This document shows positions 1-6,177 of a stretch of 7,094 nt of DNA, in pieces. This stretch comes from Desulfobulbus sp. (lineage in GTDB: Bacteria; Desulfobacterota; Desulfobulbia; Desulfobulbales; Desulfobulbaceae). Below the pieces are notes generated by a model. The model was not told the origin of the DNA, searched no databases, and was given only the letters and a program-made list of their open reading frames with translations. The stretch covers positions 1 through 7,094 of the forward strand of contig JAQUEZ010000299.1 of the NCBI GenBank assembly GCA_028684915.1. The letters run 5' to 3'. The stretch's first letter is position 1, and every line of letters begins with the position of its first letter. The position numbers and the translations under genes were made by a program.

Positions 1-1
1 C

Positions 2-1402
2 TCCCTGATTAGCGGCATGATGACCCTGGTGGCCACGCCGCCCAACATTGCGGTCAACAACGTCCTGCGCGAACGTGGCCTGGAGCCGCTCTCTTTTTTC
101 GACTTCACCCCCTTTGGCCTCATTTGCCTGCTCCTGGCGATCGGTTTCATTGTGATCGGTGGCCGCCACCTGCTTGCTCCACAAAAACGCAAGGAACAAC
201 ACCGGCACGAACGCTCCATTGAGGACCTGATCTACCGTTATGGCCTTGATCAGCGCCTGTCCCTGCTGCAGATCACCACCAAATCCGATCTAATCGACCG
301 CTCGGTGGCACGGATGCAGCTAGCCGCCCACCATCATCTCCACCTGATTGCCCTACATACGCCTGCCCATAGCGGCGGCATTACCGTCCCGGCTCGACCG
401 GAAAGCGTATTTGAGAAGGCACAGATCTTGGTGATTATCGGGGCCATAAAGGACATCGAGCGTTTTGGCCACGAGTACCATCTCAAAAAAATGGAGATAC
501 CCGATGATCCGGTGCTGAAACGCCATTTTTTCGAGGTCATCGGCGCCGGTGAGGTCATGCTTACCCCGGATTCGAACCTGATCGGCAAATCGATCCGCGA
601 GATTGGTTTTCATACCCAGTTTGAATGTTTGGCCCTGGCCATCCGTCGGAAAGGCGAGACCATCACCACAGACTTTGCCGATGAACCGCTGCTCTTCGGC
701 GACGTGCTCCTCATCTGCGGCGCCTGGGAAGATATCCTTCGCCTGCAGCAGCACCGGGACCAATATATCCTCCTTACCCTGCCCCAGGACTTTCGCGCGG
801 TGATACCTGCCCGCAATCATGCCCCCTTGGCCTTGGCTATCATCGGCACCATGGTCGGCCTGATCGTGTTTAATATTGTACCCACAGTGACCGCCATTAT
901 CGGTGCCACAGCGGCCTTGGTGCTCAGCCGTTGTGTCAAACCCGACACCTGGTTCAAGGCCGTGGATTGGCCAACAATCATTCTCGTGGCCGGGATCCTG
1001 CCCTTGGCGACAGCTTTGCAAAAGACCGGCGTCTCAGCCCTGGTCTCGCATACGCTCTTGGCTGAGTTTGGCCACAGCGGTCCGATTTTGGTGCTTGCCG
1101 TGCTTTTCCTGGTGACCGCCGGGATCGGTCTTTTCCTCTCCAACACGCCCACAGCCCTGTTGGCCGCGCCCATGGCCATCGACATCGGCCAGGCCATGGG
1201 CGTCTCGCCCCAGGCTTGTGCCATGACCGTGGCCATTGCCTGCTCTGCAGCCTTTATCTCGCCGCTGGGCTCACCGGTGACCATGATTGTGCGTGAGCCC
1301 GGAGGCTACCGGTTGGTGGATTTTGCCAAGGTCGGGGTGCCGCTGGTGCTCATTTGCATGGTGACCACGGTCTTTATGGCCTGGTTGATTTATTTGCGGT
1401 AG
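2..1402 (+). CDS. SLC13/DASS-family anion permease with two TrkA-C domains, 5'-truncated
   Basis: This is the C-terminal 466 residues of an inner-membrane divalent-anion/Na+ symporter-like permease; the frame is open to the left edge, so the true start is upstream. The visible part begins in the first substrate-loop region (SLISGMMTLVATPPN, near bases 2-46), followed by a membrane helix (about 107-172). Two TrkA-C/RCK_C-like domains follow (about 245-455 and 549-765; the second ends in a GDVLLICG strand). Then come hydrophobic helices from about 818 to the end. The second-half signature SNTPTALLAAP (from 1139) and the closing SPLGSPVTMIV / GGYRLVDFAKVGVPL segment are typical of SLC13. Known relatives with this architecture, such as E. 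coli YfbS, are putative Na+-coupled anion carriers. The substrate cannot be read from sequence; sulfate or a dicarboxylate is an inference. The TrkA-C domains probably regulate transport by ligand binding. The next gene is 201 bp away, so no operon is evident. Confidence 0.9.
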   Translation, partial: SLISGMMTLVATPPNIAVNNVLRERGLEPLSFFDFTPFGLICLLLAIGFIVIGGRHLLAPQKRKEQHRHERSIEDLIYRYGLDQRLSLLQITTKSDLIDRSVARMQLAAHHHLHLIALHTPAHSGGITVPARPESVFEKAQILVIIGAIKDIERFGHEYHLKKMEIPDDPVLKRHFFEVIGAGEVMLTPDSNLIGKSIREIGFHTQFECLALAIRRKGETITTDFADEPLLFGDVLLICGAWEDILRLQQHRDQYILLTLPQDFRAVIPARNHAPLALAIIGTMVGLIVFNIVPTVTAIIGATAALVLSRCVKPDTWFKAVDWPTIILVAGILPLATALQKTGVSALVSHTLLAEFGHSGPILVLAVLFLVTAGIGLFLSNTPTALLAAPMAIDIGQAMGVSPQACAMTVAIACSAAFISPLGSPVTMIVREPGGYRLVDFAKVGVPLVLICMVTTVFMAWLIYLR

Positions 1403-1455
1403 AGGGAAAACGAATTTCGGACGATGAACACAATTTCGCGACTGCCGCTTGGCAA

Positions 1456-1557
1456 GGAGATTTCTCCGGTTGGCAGAAAGGACAAAGACAATAGCCTCCC
1501 CTGCGGAATACGCTCGCACTTTGATGTCATCCCGAACGGATGTGAGGGATCTCCTCC
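1456..1557. repeat. REP-like palindromic intergenic repeat, two diverged inverted arms
   Basis: The right arm (1519-1557) contains GTCATCCCGAACGGATGTGA followed by GGGATCTCCTCC. Within it ATCCC and GGGAT pair around a 12-base loop. This resembles the GGGATGAC-type palindromes scattered between genes in many bacterial genomes (recalled resemblance, not searched). The left arm (1456-1487) starts GGAGATTTCTCC, itself a small palindrome, and ends AAAGGACAAAG. It looks like a diverged inverted copy of the right arm, whose reverse complement reads GGAGATCCCTC at one end and ATGACATCAAAG at the other. No coding gene is credible in this gap. Confidence 0.45.
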
Positions 1558-1603
1558 AGTCGTCCAACCCATCACCTAAGCTTGCAAGATAAAAGGAGCA
1601 CCT

Positions 1604-2023
1604 ATGGCTGAAATCCAGATCACCTCCAACATCAGCATCGACAGCGCCGAGATCGATTTAAATAGTATCCGTGCCCAGGGATCGGGCGGCCAAAACGTCA
1701 ACAAGGTATCAAACGCGGTGCATTTGCGTTTTGACATTGCCGCATCTTCTTTGCCCGAATCCTGCAAAACACATCTTCTCAATCTACGCGACCAGCGGCT
1801 CAGCAGCGACGGCGTATTGGTGATCAAGGCCCAGGAATTTCGCAGCCTGGAAAAAAACCGCGAGGCCGCCTTGGAACGATTAACCGCCATCATCCGTGCA
1901 GCCCTGGTGGTACCTCGCAAACGACGGCCCACCAAACCGACCAAGGCCTCGCGCAAACGGCGATTGGAGGGCAAACGCTGCCAAGCGAAAATAAAAGCGC
2001 TCCGGCGGAAACCCGAAGAATAA
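1604..2023 (+). CDS. arfB: Alternative ribosome-rescue factor ArfB (peptidyl-tRNA hydrolase)
   Basis: ArfB (YaeJ) rescues ribosomes stalled on mRNAs lacking a stop codon by hydrolysing the peptidyl-tRNA ester in the P site, independently of tmRNA. The 139-residue length is close to the 140 of the E. coli protein. The catalytic GGQ loop lies at residues 28-30 in the context RAQGSGGQNVNKVSNAVHLRFD-like, the class-I release-factor fold signature. A strongly basic tail (about residues 105-139, rich in K and R, e.g. PRKRRPTKPTKASRKRR) matches the segment that enters the empty mRNA channel. Absence of the codon-recognition domain and the short length separate it from PrfA/PrfB and the longer PrfH. 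The start is supported by AGGAG at 1594-1598, five bases before ATG. It stands alone, with the repeat upstream and the helicase 73 bp downstream. Confidence 0.95.
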   Translation: MAEIQITSNISIDSAEIDLNSIRAQGSGGQNVNKVSNAVHLRFDIAASSLPESCKTHLLNLRDQRLSSDGVLVIKAQEFRSLEKNREAALERLTAIIRAALVVPRKRRPTKPTKASRKRRLEGKRCQAKIKALRRKPEE

Positions 2024-2034
2024 CCCCGCCTCTT

Positions 2035-2060
2035 GCCGGTACGCAGTAAATGCGGTAGGC
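2035..2060 (+). other. Imperfect hairpin between arfB and the helicase gene
   Basis: GCC-gg-TACGCA (2035-2045) can pair with TGCG-g-TA-GGC (2051-2060) around the loop GTAAA, with small bulges on both sides. It lies 12 bases after the arfB stop, where a terminator could sit, but no T-run follows (the next bases are CTGCCGTCAAATTAA). It is therefore at best a weak or Rho-assisted terminator, or a stabilising 3' structure. Confidence 0.25.
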
Positions 2061-2096
2061 TGCCGTCAAATTAACCCATCGACCTCACCAATTATT

Positions 2097-4559
2097 ATGT
2101 CGCCTGCCAATCCCGAACTCCACCTTGCCGAGGCCTTTGTCGAGCAGACCAACTGCACCCTCTTTCTCACCGGCAAAGCCGGCACCGGTAAAACCACCTT
2201 TCTCCGCCATATCCGCAACCAGACAGAAAAACGGCTGGTGATAACCGTTCCCACCGGGGTAGCGGCCATCAATGCCGGTGGCGTCACCCTGCACTCCTTT
2301 TTCCAGCTGCCGTTCGGCCCCTATGTTCCCGGTTCCGAATTCTCAGGCGGTCGCCACCGGATGAGCCGGGATAAACGCAACATCATCAACAGCCTAGATC
2401 TGTTGGTCATCGATGAGATCAGTATGGTCCGTGCGGATCTGCTCGACGGCGTCGACAGCGTCCTGCGCCGCTATCGCCGCTCCGAGCTTCCCTTCGGCGG
2501 TGTGCAACTGCTAATGATCGGCGACCTCCAACAGTTGGCGCCGGTGGCCAAAGAGGATGATTGGCTCATCCTCCAGAATTATTACCAAACCCCCTATTTC
2601 TTCAGTTCCAAGGCTCTCGCACAGCTGGAGTTAGTGACGATCGAGCTCAAACACATCTACCGCCAATCCGATCAACAGTTTATCGGCCTGCTGAACCAAG
2701 TCCGTGACAATCGGCTCGATCAGGCCGGAATGACCGCACTCAACTCACGCTACCAACCGGAATTCACGTCCAAGGAAGGCTACATCACCCTGTGTACCCA
2801 CAACAGTGGGGCCGATACCATCAACCAGGCTCGGCTCGCGGAACTGCCGGGCAAGAGTCGCAGTTTTGAGGCCGGGGTTGATGGCGCCTTCCCTGAATAC
2901 GCCTTCCCCACCGCTGCCAGCCTAGAGTTGAAGGTGGGTGCACAGGTGATGTTCGTTCGCAACGACACCTCACAGGAGCGGCGTTATTTTAACGGCAAAA
3001 TTGGTACGGTGGCGGCCATGAGCCGGGAAAAGGTCCGGGTCGAGTGCGAGGATGGCGAGAGCATCGAGGTCGGACCGGTGACCTGGGAAAATATCGAATA
3101 CACCGTGGACACCGAGACCTCGGAGATCTCGCAAAAGGTGGTGGGCAGTTTCAACCAGTACCCGCTGAAACCTGCCTGGGCTATCACTATTCACAAGAGC
3201 CAGGGGTTGACCTTTGACAAGGCGGTGATCGATGCTCAAGACGCCTTTGCCCACGGCCAGGTGTATGTAGCCCTGAGCCGTTGCCGCACCTTTGAAGGAT
3301 TGGTGCTGCGCTCGCCGATCACCGCCCGGGCGATCAAAACCGACCCTGCGGTGCTCGATTTCATGGCCGCTTTACAGCAACGCATGCCCACCGAGACGGA
3401 TCTGGCAGCAGCCAAAATACGCTACCAGCAGGAACTGTTGTATCAGTGCTTTGATTTTAGCAATTTTGCTCAATTGTTCGGGCGTCTGATCGGACTGATT
3501 CGCGGCAACGCCTCCATCATTCAAGTTATGGTGGGCGCTGATCTCTTTGATATCCACCAGCAGACCCTCTCCGCGATCTGCGCCGTGGGCGACAGCTTCC
3601 GCCGCCAGTTGCACTCCCTGTTCAAGCCGGACCTGGAACCCGCCCGCGACCCGGTGATCCTCGAACGGCTGGGGAAGTCGGCCACTTACTTTCAGGATAA
3701 GTTCGAGACCATCACCAAGCCCTGTCTCGACAGCCTGGACATCGAGTCCGACAACAAGGATATCCATAAACGAATCACCAACATGCTCAAGTACTGCCGC
3801 CAGGAATGCACCACCAAGCTGGCTGCGGTCAGTGCCTGCGATGGCCATTTCAACCCGGCCCGCTATACACGAGCCCTCTCCCACGCTGCCATGGAGGCGG
3901 AAAAAGCCACGACCAAGGTAAGCACCATCTACACCGAGGCCGATGTCGGCCATCCGGAGCTGTTCCAGCAACTACGCCAGTGGCGGACCGACTTGGCCGC
4001 GGAAAACGGCGTGGCCCCCTACCAAATTCTCCACCAGAAACCCCTGATCCAGATTGCGGTTCACCTACCGGATTCTATTCCCGCACTTATGGAGATCAAA
4101 GGGATCGGTAAACGGCTGGCCGAACGCTACGGTCGAGAAATCGTCACCATGGTTGCCAACTATCGCCGCAATAACGGGATCGAGTCGGTGGCTCTGCCCA
4201 TACCGCTGGCACTTTCCATTGGCCCTACCGGCGAACGTAAACAGGCAACCAGCCGTGAAAACACCAAACAGGTCAGCCTGGATATGCTCCGCTCCGGGCT
4301 TTCCATCGAGGAGATCGCCAGTCAGCGCGTCCTCACCCGCCAGACCGTGGAAGGTCATCTGGCCTTTTTCATCAAGGCAGGTGAATTGGCAATTGATGGG
4401 TTGGTGCCGGAGGAGCGACGGCGTGCGCTTGAAGAGAAAATTCCCGCCCTTAATACCGGTTCACTCAAGGCGATCAAAGAGGCACTTGGTGACGAATACA
4501 GTTATGGCGAGATCAACCTGGTGCTGGCCCATTTGCAGCAAAACGCTGCAAATGGTTGA
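2097..4559 (+). CDS. Pif1-like superfamily 1 helicase with HRDC and HTH_40-like C-terminal domains
   Basis: This is a probable ATP-driven DNA helicase of the Pif1/RecD-like SF1B group, acting in replication, recombination or repair. The motor fills residues 1 to about 410: Walker A GKAGTGKTT (26-34), VPTGVAA (51-57), Walker B VIDE (104-107), GDLQQLAP (142-149), ITIHKSQG (363-370) and VYVALSRCR (389-397, arginine finger). A middle region (about 430-620) of unrecognised helical sequence follows. Residues about 622-695 form an HRDC-like domain (LFQQLRQWR ... IKGIGKRLAERYG), and about 725-815 resemble HTH_40 (GLSIEEIASQRVLTRQTVEGHL). These two C-terminal modules are best known from RecQ-type helicases, so they probably guide substrate binding. 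ATG 2097 has no clear Shine-Dalgarno; no in-frame ATG or GTG was found in the 50 bases upstream. All core motifs are intact. The fold assignment is firm; the cellular role is inferred. Confidence 0.9.
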   Translation: MSPANPELHLAEAFVEQTNCTLFLTGKAGTGKTTFLRHIRNQTEKRLVITVPTGVAAINAGGVTLHSFFQLPFGPYVPGSEFSGGRHRMSRDKRNIINSLDLLVIDEISMVRADLLDGVDSVLRRYRRSELPFGGVQLLMIGDLQQLAPVAKEDDWLILQNYYQTPYFFSSKALAQLELVTIELKHIYRQSDQQFIGLLNQVRDNRLDQAGMTALNSRYQPEFTSKEGYITLCTHNSGADTINQARLAELPGKSRSFEAGVDGAFPEYAFPTAASLELKVGAQVMFVRNDTSQERRYFNGKIGTVAAMSREKVRVECEDGESIEVGPVTWENIEYTVDTETSEISQKVVGSFNQYPLKPAWAITIHKSQGLTFDKAVIDAQDAFAHGQVYVALSRCRTFEGLVLRSPITARAIKTDPAVLDFMAALQQRMPTETDLAAAKIRYQQELLYQCFDFSNFAQLFGRLIGLIRGNASIIQVMVGADLFDIHQQTLSAICAVGDSFRRQLHSLFKPDLEPARDPVILERLGKSATYFQDKFETITKPCLDSLDIESDNKDIHKRITNMLKYCRQECTTKLAAVSACDGHFNPARYTRALSHAAMEAEKATTKVSTIYTEADVGHPELFQQLRQWRTDLAAENGVAPYQILHQKPLIQIAVHLPDSIPALMEIKGIGKRLAERYGREIVTMVANYRRNNGIESVALPIPLALSIGPTGERKQATSRENTKQVSLDMLRSGLSIEEIASQRVLTRQTVEGHLAFFIKAGELAIDGLVPEERRRALEEKIPALNTGSLKAIKEALGDEYSYGEINLVLAHLQQNAANG

Positions 4560-4595
4560 CGCTCCCTTTATCCCGCAAAAAAGTTACAATATTCA

Positions 4596-4624
4596 TTGAC
4601 CTAAACAGCTCTCTCTCGTATTGA
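4596..4624 (+). promoter_or_regulatory. Weak sigma70-like promoter candidate upstream of the porin gene
   Basis: TTGACC (4596-4601, five of six matches to the -35 consensus) is followed after 17 bases by TATTGA (4619-4624, only three of six matches to the -10 consensus). Position and spacing fit a promoter for the porin gene, with a leader of about 95-100 bases. The poor -10 keeps this tentative. TACAAT at 4585-4590 is a better -10 but has no -35 partner. Confidence 0.2.
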
Positions 4625-4660
4625 ATGGCTCAGTAAACAAACAGTTCGGGGATAAATATC

Positions 4661-4683
4661 TGTTCATGAATAGATTATGAACA
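4661..4683. promoter_or_regulatory. Perfect 7-bp inverted repeat, possible operator or leader hairpin
   Basis: TGTTCAT (4661-4667) and ATGAACA (4677-4683) are exact reverse complements separated by nine bases. The half-sites are about 16 bp apart centre to centre, suiting a dimeric regulator binding one face of the helix. They end 43 bases before the porin start. In RNA the same bases could form a weak A/T-rich stem. No known regulator's consensus was recognised. Confidence 0.35.
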
Positions 4684-4726
4684 ATACAACCTGCCGGGCT
4701 CGTTCTATTGAACCTCAACTGCATGG

Positions 4727-6100
4727 ATGCAAAGGTCAAACACCCCCATGGATCACCTCGCCCGTACCGCCGGTCATTTCGCCCTTTCCGCCTGTCTCCT
4801 CGCCTCCCTCATCCTGCCAGGGACGACCTTGGCCGAAGAGACTGAGAACAATCCGCTCCGCTTTTACCAGAGCAGTAACGGTAAGAGCTATCTCCAGGCC
4901 ACCCTGGGAGTCGACCTCGCCTTCTTCAGTCAGGATAATGCCTGGTATGGCAATGACCGGGGTGTAATGGGCGTTGACATTGACACCTGGTGGGAGTCGC
5001 TGATCCGGCCCGGCCTTGAAGGCAACATCGTCCTTCCCAACACCCAGACCCTCTATGGCCGCATTGATGCGGTGCAGGCCAATACCTTTGAAGGCTATGA
5101 TGCGGCGGGAACCAATGTGGGGCTGGGTGATGTCAGCAGCTTACGGATCGACAAGGCCTATCTCGGTTGGCGTTCAGGCAATCTGTTTCGTTCCATGGGT
5201 GAGGATTTTCTCGACATTTCCTTTGGCCGCCAGATCTATACGGCGGGGACCCTCTTTCTCTTTGGCAGCGAGGGGGGCGCAGGATTTAACCGGGCTGCCT
5301 ACTACCTGGGCGGTCGGCGTTCAGCAGATTTCACCGCCATTGCCAAATTCAAATCCGGCCCCTGGTCCGGCGACCTTTTCTTCTTTGACAACGACAGTCC
5401 CTTCCCGGCCAACACCCAGGCCACCGGCCTGACCCTGGATTATGCCTTCTCAAAAAACGCCTCCATCGGCGGCAGTTTGGCCACCCTGGAGTCAGACAAC
5501 ACCACCCGTGATGAGATGCGCCTCTACGATATTCGCGGCAGCATCAAACCCTTTGCTGTGGCTGGTGGCCCTGCCACGCTCCAGCCGCTGAAACTGGACG
5601 GAGAACTTGTGGTTGAAGATCGGGACGACGGCCAAGACAACGGCCTGGGCTGGTATGTGGCGGCAAGCTATCAGTGGGCGGATGTTGCTTGGAAACCGGA
5701 GCTGACCTACCGCTACTCCAGCTTTGACGAGAACTACGATGTACTCTTCTACAGTGCCACCGACTGGGGCTCCTGGTTCCAGGGCGAGATCACCGGCGAG
5801 TACGACATTTTCAACGAGAACCAGGATACCCACATGATTCGGCTCAAGGTACAGCCGGTGGACGCCCTGGCAGTGAGCTTGTTCTATTACGCCTTCAGCC
5901 TCCACAGCCCGGCAGCCCTGAGCGTTACCAGCGACGACTATGTCGACGAGTGGAATTTAACCGTGGACTGGACAGTCAACAATCACCTCTCCCTTTCCTG
6001 GGTCGGCGCCTACGCCATCCCGGATTCCGGTGCCAAACAGCGTTTCGGTGACGACGAAGATTGGAAAGCGATGATGTTTTGGGCAAGTATTCGCTATTAA
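4727..6100 (+). CDS. Outer-membrane beta-barrel porin-like protein, alginate-export-like C-terminal half
   Basis: This is a probable outer-membrane channel or export barrel of 457 residues. An N-terminal Sec signal peptide has a hydrophobic core (about residues 18-30) and a likely cleavage after TTLA (residue 36). The mature part has the alternating, aromatic-rich pattern of beta-strands with D/N/G-rich turns, for example DISFGRQIYTAG and GDLFFFDND, and ends in an aromatic residue (WASIRY) as BAM substrates usually do. The segment with YRYSSFDENYDVLFYS and WGSWFQGEITGEYDIFNEN recalls alginate-export (AlgE-like) barrels, but no alginate genes are nearby, so the substrate is unknown; an OprD-like porin is the alternative. 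The start is uncertain: ATG 4748, seven codons in, has AAAGG twelve bases upstream and still encodes the whole signal peptide, while ATG 4727 has no clear Shine-Dalgarno. The upstream inverted repeat may regulate it. Confidence 0.8.
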   Translation: MQRSNTPMDHLARTAGHFALSACLLASLILPGTTLAEETENNPLRFYQSSNGKSYLQATLGVDLAFFSQDNAWYGNDRGVMGVDIDTWWESLIRPGLEGNIVLPNTQTLYGRIDAVQANTFEGYDAAGTNVGLGDVSSLRIDKAYLGWRSGNLFRSMGEDFLDISFGRQIYTAGTLFLFGSEGGAGFNRAAYYLGGRRSADFTAIAKFKSGPWSGDLFFFDNDSPFPANTQATGLTLDYAFSKNASIGGSLATLESDNTTRDEMRLYDIRGSIKPFAVAGGPATLQPLKLDGELVVEDRDDGQDNGLGWYVAASYQWADVAWKPELTYRYSSFDENYDVLFYSATDWGSWFQGEITGEYDIFNENQDTHMIRLKVQPVDALAVSLFYYAFSLHSPAALSVTSDDYVDEWNLTVDWTVNNHLSLSWVGAYAIPDSGAKQRFGDDEDWKAMMFWASIRY

Positions 6101-6107
6101 AGAAAAC

Positions 6108-6152
6108 GGGCGACTGAAAAACCGCCCTACCCTTGATTATTCAGGGAATTTT
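6108..6152 (+). terminator. Two adjacent hairpins, possible weak terminator after the porin gene
   Basis: GGGCG (6108-6112) pairs with CGCCC (6123-6127). Immediately downstream, CCCT-t-GA (6130-6136) pairs with TCAGGG (6141-6146) around TTAT and is followed by AATTTT (6147-6152). The second hairpin with its short T-run is the better intrinsic-terminator candidate, though the stem is short and bulged. If it works, the TIR gene needs its own promoter; if it leaks, the two genes could be co-transcribed. Confidence 0.35.
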
Positions 6153-6177
6153 GCCGTACCCAGACTTGGAGAAAGCA

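Noticed and set aside
353..1021. 222-codon antisense open frame across the permease gene
   Set aside because: The + strand frame has clear SLC13 and TrkA-C signatures; the antisense translation shows no recognisable domain and reflects GC-rich codon bias.
3372..3971. 199-codon antisense open frame inside the helicase gene
   Set aside because: It lies wholly within a convincing helicase CDS and has no domain or upstream ribosome-binding evidence that I can recognise.
4585..4590. TACAAT as a -10 box
   Set aside because: No acceptable -35 lies 16-18 bases upstream; the nearest TTGACG (4556-4561) is 23 bases away and overlaps the helicase stop.
4784..4798. Lipobox-like LSAC (residues 20-23) in the porin signal peptide
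   Set aside because: Only about five hydrophobic residues precede the cysteine and the hydrophobic stretch continues after it, so the better reading is a signal peptidase I site after residue 36.
4677..4967. 96-codon + strand frame overlapping the porin start
   Set aside because: The product is P/S-rich without a domain and overlaps the signal-peptide-coding porin frame; its ATG also lies in the inverted repeat.
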